Shown one piece after another: positions 10,422 to 19,363 of a stretch of 64,000 nt of DNA; position 1 is the stretch's first letter, and the number at the start of each line of letters is the position of its first letter. A program made the position numbers and the translations under genes. Below the pieces are notes generated by a model that saw only the letters and a program-made list of their open reading frames with translations, did no database searches and was not told the origin of the DNA. Source of the DNA: Anaspis maculata (Eukaryota; Arthropoda; Insecta; Coleoptera; Scraptiidae); contig OX421963.1 in NCBI GenBank assembly GCA_949128115.1, forward strand, positions 79,851,635 through 79,915,634. Reading direction: 5' to 3'.

Positions 10422-10651
10422 TACGTTGACGGTAGATGGTAGGACGTGGGTCTGGTACACAGTTGATTTTGACACATTTTTTTGTAACTTTTGTGGATTG
10501 TGTAATTTTTTATTCAAGTAATTTTCCTCAAAATTAAATTTAAGATGAAGTTTCATTTCATCTAGAACTCTAGGGGGGGCAAACGATTATTCTAGGGGGG
10601 GATTCTAGGGGGGGCTTAGCCCCCCCATGCCTCACCGTAGCTACGGACCTG

Positions 10652-11690
10652 TAGGAAAACGATGTCAACTACAACTTTAGATTTTCATTGCTGGGGACAC
10701 AAGTAATTTTTGACAGACCGATCAGACGTTTTGCTACATCGTACCCTATATCTATGCGATACCAACTCCCACGAGACATCACCCTTCAAAGCTATCATGT
10801 GCTACAAATCGAATCTACAACTACCCACGATCGATGACGTTTGTTTTATGATGTTGCCTATCAATTTTCAAAATTACTGCCCTACGATTTTAGCAGATAT
10901 TACCTACTTCACAAGACTTTAAGATGTCGGTGTATGGAAGTCCGGCATGTCGCTATATAGCCCAGGCTTTTTAGTCGAAAAAACGGCAAAACATGGAACA
11001 AATTAAAACACGGTCAATCTCTTCAGTTTTGGGTTCACTAGACTTTGCTGTATAACATACAAAAAGTCCTCAACTTTTCCCCGTGTGGGTCATTGTTTTT
11101 TTGACAGGCAAAGATGAAGACACTTCAAAATGCACTTTCCGCTTAAAAATGCTCCTAGTTCTCAACCACCCAATCGATTTCTCTGATCTTGGTCTTGAAT
11201 GAAAGATAATGTATCAAAGTTAATGATATGGAATAGCGTTTGTTCAAAATTTGACACTCACAGAGTTAATTTCTTGATAATGACACTTTTTTCGTATTTT
11301 TTTCTTATGCTTCAGTTAACATTTTACTTTTGCAGCGACCACTGGATATCACTTGGTATTATTATATGCAGTAGATTCCCTACAGTTTTAGCTTCAAAAT
11401 GACGTATCTTTTAGCTCTATTGTGAATTGTCCAGCAGAATTCCAATAAGGATTCTATGAAGTTACGTCAAACGCATTATATGGGGAAAATCACTCCACCA
11501 TTATTAACCTAGACTTTGATCTGTAATAATTGATCCTACGTTCAATATGCACAGCATCGTACTGACTAAATCTGGTCTGGTAGTACTCGTATGAGTAGGT
11601 ACTAGGTACAGTTTCGCAATTTTCCTCTATGGTTTTAGCGCTACTACTTGTAGCCTTATAGTTTGTTCTTGTTATTGTCGTCTGCAGTGT
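10652..11690. other. Unassigned AT-rich sequence
   Basis: I see no supported coding region, repeat array or structured RNA here. Short frames at 10,710-10,922 and 11,199-11,402 have no recognisable motif. Confidence 0.45.
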
Positions 11691-11918
11691 CCGGCGATAT
11701 CTCAGCTACTAAACTTCGGACTGCGCTTGGGTTTTTGCTAGATGATAGCTTAGGTACACTAGATGTACAAACAACAAAGATATTTTATTCCATTATTCGT
11801 CCGTCCGTCCGTCTGTGTGTCTGTCATTCCACGCAATATCGCGGCTCCTAGACCTCGGATTAACCTCGGGTTTTCGCTAGGTAATAATAGCTAAGGTACT
11901 CTAGGTGTAAACAAACGA
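11691..11918. repeat. Degenerate direct duplication with CGTC microsatellite
   Basis: A block at about 11,695-11,775 recurs at about 11,834-11,918, a spacing of about 139 bp. Shared landmarks are CTCGGATTAACC or CTTCGGACTGCG, GGGTTTT and CTAAGGTACTCTAG or CTTAGGTACACTAG. Between them lies a CGTCCGTCCGTCCGTC tract from 11,799. It abuts the CXC-domain fragment. Confidence 0.6.
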
Positions 11919-11925
11919 CACGGTG

Positions 11926-12164
11926 GGTTACGCGGGAGCACCCACGTGTAGTTGGTCCCCGTCAAGACGCATCTTCCTCCAGCTCCGGAGACTCTTTTGA
12001 AGATAGTGTCTTGCAACTGCAAGAAGAACTGCGGTCTAAAATGTAGATGCAGGCGATCTTCCTTGTCTTGTTCGCAGATGTGTAAGTTCTGCAGGAGCAC
12101 AACATGTGAGAATCTACCCCACCTTGTTGAGTATGACCCTGAGGACGATCTGTTATTTTTATAA
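11926..12164 (+). pseudogene. CXC (Tesmin/TSO1-like) cysteine-rich domain fragment, probably transposon-derived
   Basis: The frame from 11,952 carries VPVKTHLPPAPETLLKIV followed by CNCKKNCGLKCRC and a second cysteine cluster ending CKFCRSTTCEN, then an acidic tail (EYDPEDDLLFL). The spacing of paired cysteines fits the CXC metal-binding repeat of the Tesmin/TSO1 family. From general knowledge, this combination is often the C-terminal tail of uncharacterised proteins encoded by insect repeats, not a cellular CRC-domain protein, which would have two CXC repeats with a conserved spacer. Only about 70 residues are present and no start context, splice site or upstream domain is visible, so it is a fragment. 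Upstream sequence in a different frame suggests a frameshift near 11,950. Confidence 0.6.
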
Positions 12165-13739
12165 ACTAATGTATTTAGTCCCTTTCGGTGCTAGATAACT
12201 TTGCTATTATTTTAGATGGGTATAGGTACTATCGGTAGGTATTCGGGGTAACTATCAATTTATTGTTTGGAAATCAATAGACGAGTTTTTAACGGAACTA
12301 ATATTGGACAAAATAAGCTTAGAGTACGGATGGTAAGCTAGATGCGATTTTTTTTTGACTACTAGTGAACTTGAAATTATAATAATAATTTTTATTTGAT
12401 ATTTTTTGCAGAGCATGGCTATAGAAATCTTCCTGTGCTGTGCTAGACTTCCAATACAATATTGGTATGTAAATACAATGTTGAAGCTCTGATTTGAAAA
12501 GATTGTGAGCATTTTTGATTGGAAAAAATTATAATTTGCTCTTGAAAATTGTGGATTTTTAATTTGCGATATTTTCACGTTGAATACATCAATGTTCGAG
12601 ATTTCGGATAGGATCGATAACTGCAACTATTTCACGCATTTACATCAGGCATTCGACATAATTATCATTTCCTGATACTATAAAATCGAGTTGGTTTGAT
12701 GTTCGGTGTAAGCCAGCTTGAAACCGAAAAATGTGGCTATACCCGCGGGAAAGTTATGGGGGCGGGCTGTTGTTATATTATTATCATTTTAATGTGGAGT
12801 GATTTTTTTTCGGTAGCTAGAGAATTGTTTTGGCTACAAGAAGAAACCTTGAAAGATGAAATCAAAGCCATATTACAGCAACAATACATTTTTTTCAACT
12901 GCGCGGAGATATTTTTGAGTGACATTCAGGACTTCGACATTTTCTTCAATAAATTATTTTTCTCACCTTGTAACCACTTACGTCGCGTTTATGATATGAT
13001 AGTCTTATGCAGAAAAGTCCATATAATTAACCCAATCTTAAATCCAAATGATTAGTGCATCAAAGGCAAAAATGGCCCAAATTGAAAAACCGGCTTTATT
13101 TTAGTCCCAAAATCACGTTTTTCTGCCGAAAATTGCTTAAAAGATTCTTTAAACAGAATTTAAATGTCATAATCGGATTTGCAAGGTCAGATTCAGTGGG
13201 AAACGATACCCAACATGCCAGTATTGTCTCAATAATTATGAAAACCAAATTTCTTGCATAGGTCACCAATTGCCCCCTCCCGAGGTCCCCTCACGGGGAC
13301 CATAGACATCTAGTTTGTCAATAAGTTTCACTTATAACCCAATGTATCCAAATATAATAAATTTGCAGCCACTGACTAGATTACTTTTGTCCTAGAAATT
13401 TTTTTATGAAAATTTTGAACCCCCCCCCCCTCTAAAATTATGACGCACACGGAGGAAAGTTGGGGACTTTTAGTATGTTGTTTAGTAAGGTTAAGTAGGT
13501 ACGATACCGTGAAGATTGCGCGTGGATTAATTTGTTTCATGTTAAATGCTAAAAAGCCTGGGCTATTAATGATCGTCGAAAATATTAATTTTGGCTCTTG
13601 TTCAAATCAGTTGTTGTACAATCAAAGTCTAAGTTCGAAGGTATGCAACCATAATATTATGTTTCTTGCCATATCCGTTCGCTTTGCATACCTTCATTTT
13701 CCGACCTGTTTTACCAACAAACCAGTGACAAAGAGATGT
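12165..13739. other. Unassigned sequence
   Basis: Contains a C-run (13,421-13,431) and several unrelated short frames. A 145-codon frame at 13,440-13,877 runs into the BEL fragment in a different reading frame and has no recognisable motif. No supported feature. Confidence 0.45.
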
Positions 13740-14505
13740 CAACGACCATTTTGTTTCCACGTGGCAGCATTGGAGACTCACAACCAAGCTTACAACAGCC
13801 GTTTGACTTCTGTTCACGACAATGGCGTGACGCGAAGTGTTTCTGGATGTGCCATCAGCATCTGTCTTCACGACTAATAATTCTTCACCTCGCACGAATG
13901 CTGATTGCTGAGCAACTTCATCTTGGCCTACCGCATTGCCTGCTAGGCAGGAATTCGTCAATGAAATCGTCATCTGCCGTGTCCGTTACAGCCCGTGTAA
14001 CGTGCCATTTCGTCAGCCATCTTGCCAGGCCAACTAGGGGGCTACAGCTTTGGAAGGACACAGCGAAACTGCACCATGCAACCTATAGCTACTATGCAAC
14101 CCTCGACGCAACCGGCATCATTACTGTAAGTCAATTCCATTCTCTTTTATTGGTCTGGGGGTACCGGTCTCTGTCTTTGAATTGTGCCTGGCCTCTCCTA
14201 GAACGTTATGTGGTACCGTGGTTTATGTGATCAAGGCAACAAAATCGCTTCCGATTCCACAATCTGAACTCATTGTTCTTCGTAGCATATGCGGCCAGCT
14301 GCCTGATTCACCCTTCAATTCAAGCAGAATTCACTCTTCTTGTATAAAAAATCTTGCTGATTCAATCTGGCATATACTACCTAGGTCCAACTCAAGTTTT
14401 GCTGGATGCGGATCTTAATCCTGCAATGGTTTGTGAGAGAATCGTATCGCTCGGTTCTCGATATTCTCTTGCGGTTACCACTGTGTTCGGCTAAGCTGAT
14501 GATGG
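13740..14505 (+). pseudogene. BEL/Pao gag linker and aspartic-protease-region remnant
   Basis: Fragments in all three plus frames fit the zinc-knuckle-to-protease stretch of a BEL/Pao polyprotein. Near 13,840-13,900 lies NNSSPRTNADC, a linker-like stretch. At 14,170-14,360 the frame reads CGTVVYVIKATKSLPIPQSE and then NLADSIWHILPRSN. After a frameshift, QVLLDADLNPAMVCERIV and SLAVTTVFG follow, matching the conserved LLLGADL and AVxTxFGW blocks that end the A17-type protease region. There are multiple frameshifts and stops. It points toward, and meets at about 14,505, a gag fragment on the opposite strand, so the element is rearranged. The precise catalytic aspartate motif is not readable. Confidence 0.7.
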
Positions 14506-15300
14506 TTTGACTAGAGCGTGACTGTTTTTCTCAAGCTCCACTTGCTCGAGCAAGGTACATCGCTGCTCATCGTTTTCAAGGAATCCAGAGTAGAGATTTC
14601 TTCGGAAGTACCTTCAGTGAAGACACGCTGGTCTTGTCGTCAAACTTACTTGAAACTATGTAAACCAAAAGATCTGACCATTGGTCAGTAGGGCGATTGA
14701 AATTTTCCAAAGCTCTCAGGTTTTTTGTAAGATTGTTCAATAACTCTCTCAAACCACCATGACTCTCCTTGATGAGGACAGGAAACTCAAGAATAGCACT
14801 AATGTGATCAAAAATGTTTTTTTTTTCAATTTTCGAAACGTTTGGACAGAAGGTCCCAAGCAATTGTAGGTATAACTGGCATCAGAGGTTTCATTGTTGT
14901 TGATGATTTGAAGAGCATTGTCTGCCAGACACGATACGAGGTGGAAAGACTTTCCAACAGTCGTCAAATGCTTGTTGTTATGAACCACGGCATTAAACGA
15001 ATCGCGAAACGAGATCTACGTTTTGTAGTCACCTCGAAACGTAGGAATTTCTATGCCTTTCATTTTCATACGGGGCTCGTGTGCTGAAACAGGCATCAGT
15101 GAAACATTTTGACCTGATGCATGATGTGAAATCAGCTAAGTACTGACGTGCCCCAGCAACCCTGTTAAAATGTTTCTGAAAAGTCTTTGGAGACTTGTTT
15201 GTCAACCTCGTGAGCATGGCATGCAAGATCAATTCCAACTTGTTCGAATTGACTCAAGAGCGGCTCTAGCGCGCTGATGATCGATGACCACAGAAATGCG
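14506..15300 (-). pseudogene. BEL/Pao gag (DUF1759-type) remnant
   Basis: On the minus strand the gag core reads in pieces: LSQFEQVGIDLACHAHEVDK near 15,240, IEIPTFRGDY near 15,040, FHLVSCLADNALQIINN near 14,920, LRELLNNLTKNLRALENFNR and DQWSDLLVYIVSSKFDDKTS near 14,700, then TEGTSEEISTLDSL and RCTLLEQVELEK near 14,530. This is the order expected for the DUF1759 capsid region of BEL/Pao gag (adhesion to RNA and particle assembly in active elements). At least three frameshifts are needed to read it through. The next expected block (zinc knuckle, protease) is missing on this strand and instead lies on the plus strand, tail to tail. Confidence 0.8.
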
Positions 15301-15714
15301 CAAGCAGACGGTGGCACTGATGATATGGTACAGCGATGCTGCTCTTTCTCATTCCTCCGAGAACTGGATCACGAGCAGGCTTGAACTAAGCTGACAGTGA
15401 CGGACGACGTGTCAGAAGCTGCTGCTGCACTAGATGATTGGAACTGGAGCGAAGCTTGCTAAACGATCGATGACAAAACATGCGGGTCGATGGGACCAAA
15501 AATATGGTCGAGACTACGTAAAGGTCGCTGGAACAGTCACATGCTTTACACTTTGTTGATCGCCGAGTTGATCACGGACGAAGCTTCGTTTCGGGTGAAA
15601 CTAACTTGGAGGAGGATTCTTGCAAGGATTTTAACGAGCGGACTCTAACTTTTATTGCGTAAATGAACGATCATACAGATATGTTCTTGGCGTGGCCGAA
15701 CATAGAGTCATTTC
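15301..15714. other. Unassigned, possibly BEL-derived
   Basis: Extends the minus-strand BEL region upstream, but I cannot read a convincing protein in it. No repeat structure was seen. Confidence 0.35.
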
Positions 15715-16047
15715 CCACTCAGCAAGAAAACATCTCTGTGACATCACTTAGATGTTCAAGTCACAACTGCGATGTTGACCAAAAAAGTCTATGCGATGTT
15801 AAGTGGACATCTCTGTTAGGTACCTCTTATGTCCGGGTAATTAGAACATGAATGAGATATCTCAAAGATGTCCAGATGTGACATACTATCTACATCGCTA
15901 TTCCACATCTCGTAGATATCACTTTTTGACATAATAACGTCGCTTCTTGGATGTGTATTTTGGAATAAAAATTGATTTTCCACCACTTTTCAACATGGTT
16001 TCATGTTATAGGAGGTTCCGCACCTATTTCTACTAATTTTACAATCT

Positions 16048-16355
16048 TTTTTTGGCGGTGGGCGGGTATCTCTGTAGTCACTGGCAGTACCTCCTTAGTG
16101 CCGTCTTAGTGGCTAAGAGCGACGCCGGGTGATTCCCACACCATCCACCATTTTATGGACGCATCAACAGCGAGGTTATTAGCACCCTTTTTTCGGTGTC
16201 CTCGTTTCACAATTTTTCCCTTGACGTGACTGCACGGTGGTACACGCCAAGGTACTAAAGAGCGCATGAAAATTTTCACCTGGCCCAGGCCGGATTCGAA
16301 CCCACGATCCCTGGAATTGCTTCCAAAGACGGAATTCGCCGCGCTACCGGCCGGG
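16048..16355 (-). mobile_element. tRNA-derived SINE with 14-bp target-site duplication
   Basis: On the minus strand the 5' head (16,355 downward) contains TAGCGCGGCGAATTCCG as an A-box candidate and GGGTTCGAATCC as the B box about 45 bases later, the internal RNA polymerase III promoter of tRNA-derived SINEs. The body runs to an A-run (T-run on the plus strand, 16,047-16,053). TAATTTTACAATCT occurs exactly at both ends (16,034-16,047 and 16,356-16,369), a perfect 14-bp target-site duplication typical of LINE-driven insertion. It is about 308 bp long. The head cannot fold as a functional tRNA by eye, so it is not called a tRNA gene. Confidence 0.85.
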
Positions 16356-16411
16356 TAATTTTACAATCTATACAGCACGTTTTTTCCCTGAGAAAAGTTG
16401 TTCTTCCATTG

Positions 16412-16502
16412 TCGTACTCCGGAGGATTCGAACTTGGATCCCCACGGGTGATGGTTAGAGACACTACTGCCGATTTGTCTAAGCTACCAACTTGTCTAAT
16501 GA
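16412..16502 (-). repeat. Second tRNA-like unit (SINE head or tRNA pseudogene)
   Basis: Reverse-strand sequence shows GGTAGCTTAGACAAATCGG (A-box-like) and AAGTTCGAATCCTCC (B box) separated by about 45 bases. It lies just upstream of the 16,048-16,355 SINE on the same strand. No separate tail or duplication was found. Confidence 0.5.
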
Positions 16503-16554
16503 AGTATATTTTAACAGCGCGCTTGATGTTCAGGGATATTTCTCGGGATATTTT

Positions 16555-16935
16555 ATTAGGACTCCAAACGATACACCGAGCCCAAAGAGCCTCGCTAGGG
16601 CTCAAAACGTTACAGCAAGACACAAGGGGCTCCGTTGGGGTCCCCCGGATGTTACAATATGACATGAACGGGAGTCATCAAAGTATTCGAAAGCACAATA
16701 AGACAAAAAGGAGCCCACTTTGGGGTTCCGAATAACACAAGAGCAGACACAAGGGTTCACCAGAGGTGCGAAAGACACGACATAATGCAAGAAAGCCCAG
16801 TAGGCTTTCGAAGAACACAAGGAGACACAAACGGGACACACTAATTCCGAAAGCCACAAGCACAAGAAGACACAAAAATGCTTCCAAACGACATATGAAG
16901 ACACAAAGGCTGTTCTGGCATCACACACATGGAAT
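16555..16935. repeat. Degenerate tandem repeat built on GACACAAG blocks
   Basis: CGAAAGACACA, AACACAAGGAG, GACACAAGGG and similar blocks recur every 35-45 bases with intervening GGGGYYCC or AGGCTTTCG segments that form small inverted pairs. The unit is too degenerate to define exactly. Confidence 0.5.
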
Positions 16936-17273
16936 AGGGGGCAAAACTATCAATTAAATATTTTCCGACACACAGAGCTGAACGATGACAGCCCGCGAAA
17001 TTTGAAAAATCTCTCAGTGACTAAGTCTCATTGACGTCAGTGAGATGTTACACTTCGATCAGTTTAAAGAAGTAACCATGTCACGTCCGGTAGATGTCTC
17101 ATGTGTGATGTTCAATTTCGGTTCATTTCGAAACATCACTCAGACATTACATCGTATATCATCGCGGATGAACATCACATAGATGTGGAAGTAACGTTCA
17201 TTGTGATGTTATTTTGTGACATGATTGAGTTCATCTCATTTATGAAACATGACATGCTATGCTGAGTGGATTT

Positions 17274-19363
17274 AATTTCTTTTCTTTTTGTTGATGCCTA
17301 GTGACCATTTTCAAAGGGCGCTAAATTGAATATAGATTTCACAAACTGAGCTCTTAACACTGAGAGTCATCCTCAGAATAAGTAATTTTCATTTTATGAT
17401 CATTTTCATACTTTCACCGGACGTTTCGCTCGCCTCGCCAGTCCGCGAGTTTGGGTTCTGTGTGGTTTGGGTAATGTCTGGCTTCTTTCAAGAGTTGGCC
17501 ATGACTTTACATTATGCATAACGTTTCCAATAGAAAATCGATGGGGTTAAACCAGTCGCGGTCATTGTTTTGTAGGTGAGTTTATTTTCCATTCGAAGAC
17601 GCAACCTCCGAGATACTCTTCTCCTTGAATTCGGGTCCGGAATAGAGTGTGCGGATTCCTTGTGTAGGTAATGGAATATAAAGTAGCTACCGCGATCCTA
17701 GACAACAGCGAAGCAATAGACTAAAATAAAATAAACATTGACAAAACATGCAGCTCAAAGAGCATCCGCGCGGAGATGCTTTCCTCTATTTTGCGGGCGC
17801 GCTAATCCAGATGAGAAGGTAGAAACGACAACAAACAGCGAACTTTACTCTAAGTTCAATTCAAATTTCGCTACAAAGGAATCGCACGCGAAAGAAATCG
17901 AAACTGAGAGGAGAGCGTAGCAACTCGACTCCCGTTTGTTCATTGAGAGAGCAGAGGGCTTGCGAAGTTCATTAGTACACGTCATTAGAAGAGCGGAGGA
18001 AATGTGATGTCTGGAAATTAAAATTTCTCTCTGTAATGGTTCGCGCTCCCAGCTTTGGTGTAATTGTGAAACCGAACCGAAGGAAATGGATTGAAATTTC
18101 CGGAACGACAATGCAGTCTTCCGTCAGCGGTCAAACTCGCGCGAAAAAAGGACGAAACGGAAGCACCGCGACGACCTCTGGCGCCCGGTTGTCGTCCAAA
18201 TTAGATTTAAATATAATCCGTTCGGCGGCGGGGGCTCCGTTTTGTCATCGTCAAAATTCGAACATCTGGATGGCATCGCATTTAACGTCGTCGCCTCTCT
18301 ATTCCGCAGGCATTGTCAGAGATATATTGCCTCCTCCGGTTGGCGTTGAGCGAGCGCTCCGTCGTCTCTCGCACACACAGCTCCTGCTACTGCTCAATAT
18401 GCGTCCTTAGGTATCGCAGTCGTAGGTGTTAATGCCGCTCCTATTGTCTCAGCCAATAAGTCACCACATGAATATTCAAGAAGCAAAACGGTTTGCACCT
18501 GCTTCCATTTTCCGCTCCCGTTCCTTTCCAGAGTCTAATCCCGGTTATACCAGTGCGCGCGGAGAAGGATAGGCGAAGGAAAAGGGAGGAGGGAGGAGGC
18601 GGTGGGAGTATTTCATACAAAACAACGACTGTCAGTGGAATTCCTAATGACGCCAGTGGCTGGTGGCGGAACCGAGCCGGGATTTGGATTGTTTAGCAAT
18701 AAATGAATTATATTAGAATATACAGCTCGCGCGTACGCCGCGATGGTAACGGATCAACCAAGATAGCTTCAAGCCAGGATGCCGATCAATCCCGAGAAGT
18801 TCCCAGACACGTCCCACATGGTGGTGTTCAGTGCATAGTAATTAAACATTACGCAAGAAGATGCGGTTTGCGACCTCCTGGGAGAGCTGCATCGAATTGT
18901 GATTGCTTTTCGCTTCTCTTGCATCGGAGCTAATTTAAAGCGGATTCTGGCTCTGGAGGTTGACTTCCAGTGCAGGAGATACTGGAAAGTACTCAAGCTG
19001 ATGTACCTACCTACCCAATCAATAATAATCAAGGGAAGAAGCGACAACGCAGAAAGTGGCATCATGTGCGATTTGTAATCAATGTGCTGTATTGTGGATT
19101 GTAGCACAAATGCACCAACACCTATTCCAGGTGCAACCTTGAGGTAGACATTGTGACCTTGACCCTACTTCATTTGCCGAAATAACAAGAGACCATGATA
19201 GTCATGATCTCGAATTCCACTCTGTTTGAATTATACTGAAGTTTTTTCTTCCAACAGATCAGCGCAAGGCATTCTTGTTCCTGTTTTGTGCCATATTCAG
19301 AAAAGTAGCTACTTGTTACTAAAATTATCCATACTGACATCTCTGATCACGCTCTACAACTAC
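17274..19363. other. Unassigned, partly GC-rich unique sequence
   Basis: The 17,740-18,680 stretch is GC-richer, with a GGAGGAGGGAGGAGG tract near 18,583 and CG-containing patches, reminiscent of host regulatory or first-exon DNA. Three overlapping plus-strand frames (17,738, 18,036, 18,493) lack recognisable domains and I cannot support any as a gene. Confidence 0.45.

Larger units (their letters stand above)
8444..10651. mobile_element. hAT-like element with CAGGYCCGTAGCTA ends (nested insertions inside)
   Basis: The left end CAGGCCCGTAGCTAGGAT (8,444) is mirrored by CCGTAGCTACGGACCTG (10,635-10,651). Both ends lead inward into G-rich or C-rich runs (AGAGGGGGCAAG; AGGGGGGGCTTAGCCCCCCC). 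GGAAAAC occurs on both flanks (8,437-8,443 and 10,654-10,660), seven bases perfect with a two-base offset on the right, compatible with an 8-bp hAT duplication blurred by an indel. No intact transposase is present; the inside holds two other inverted-repeat elements. The superfamily call rests on ends and duplication length only. Confidence 0.65.
15715..17269. mobile_element. CCACTCAGCA-ended element rich in ACATC/GATGT motifs
   Basis: CCACTCAGCA at 15,715 is mirrored by TGCTGAGTGG at 17,260-17,269. The terminal 200-300 bp on each side carry many ACATC, GATGT and GACATCAC motifs in both orientations (15,730-15,960 and 17,000-17,260), giving extensive self-complementarity. Flanks share ATTT (15,710-15,713 and 17,270-17,273), so the duplication is not exactly placed. 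The middle holds a SINE, a second tRNA-like unit and a degenerate 40-bp repeat. No transposase. Confidence 0.65.

Noticed and set aside
12696..13055. 119-codon plus-strand frame as a small gene
   Set aside because: AT-rich composition, no domain and no supporting signals.
13440..13877. 145-codon plus-strand frame
   Set aside because: Its second half overlaps BEL-derived sequence in a different frame and the first half has no motif.
16048..16502. Functional tRNA genes
   Set aside because: A and B boxes are present but I cannot pair an acceptor stem; one has a SINE body, tail and target duplication.
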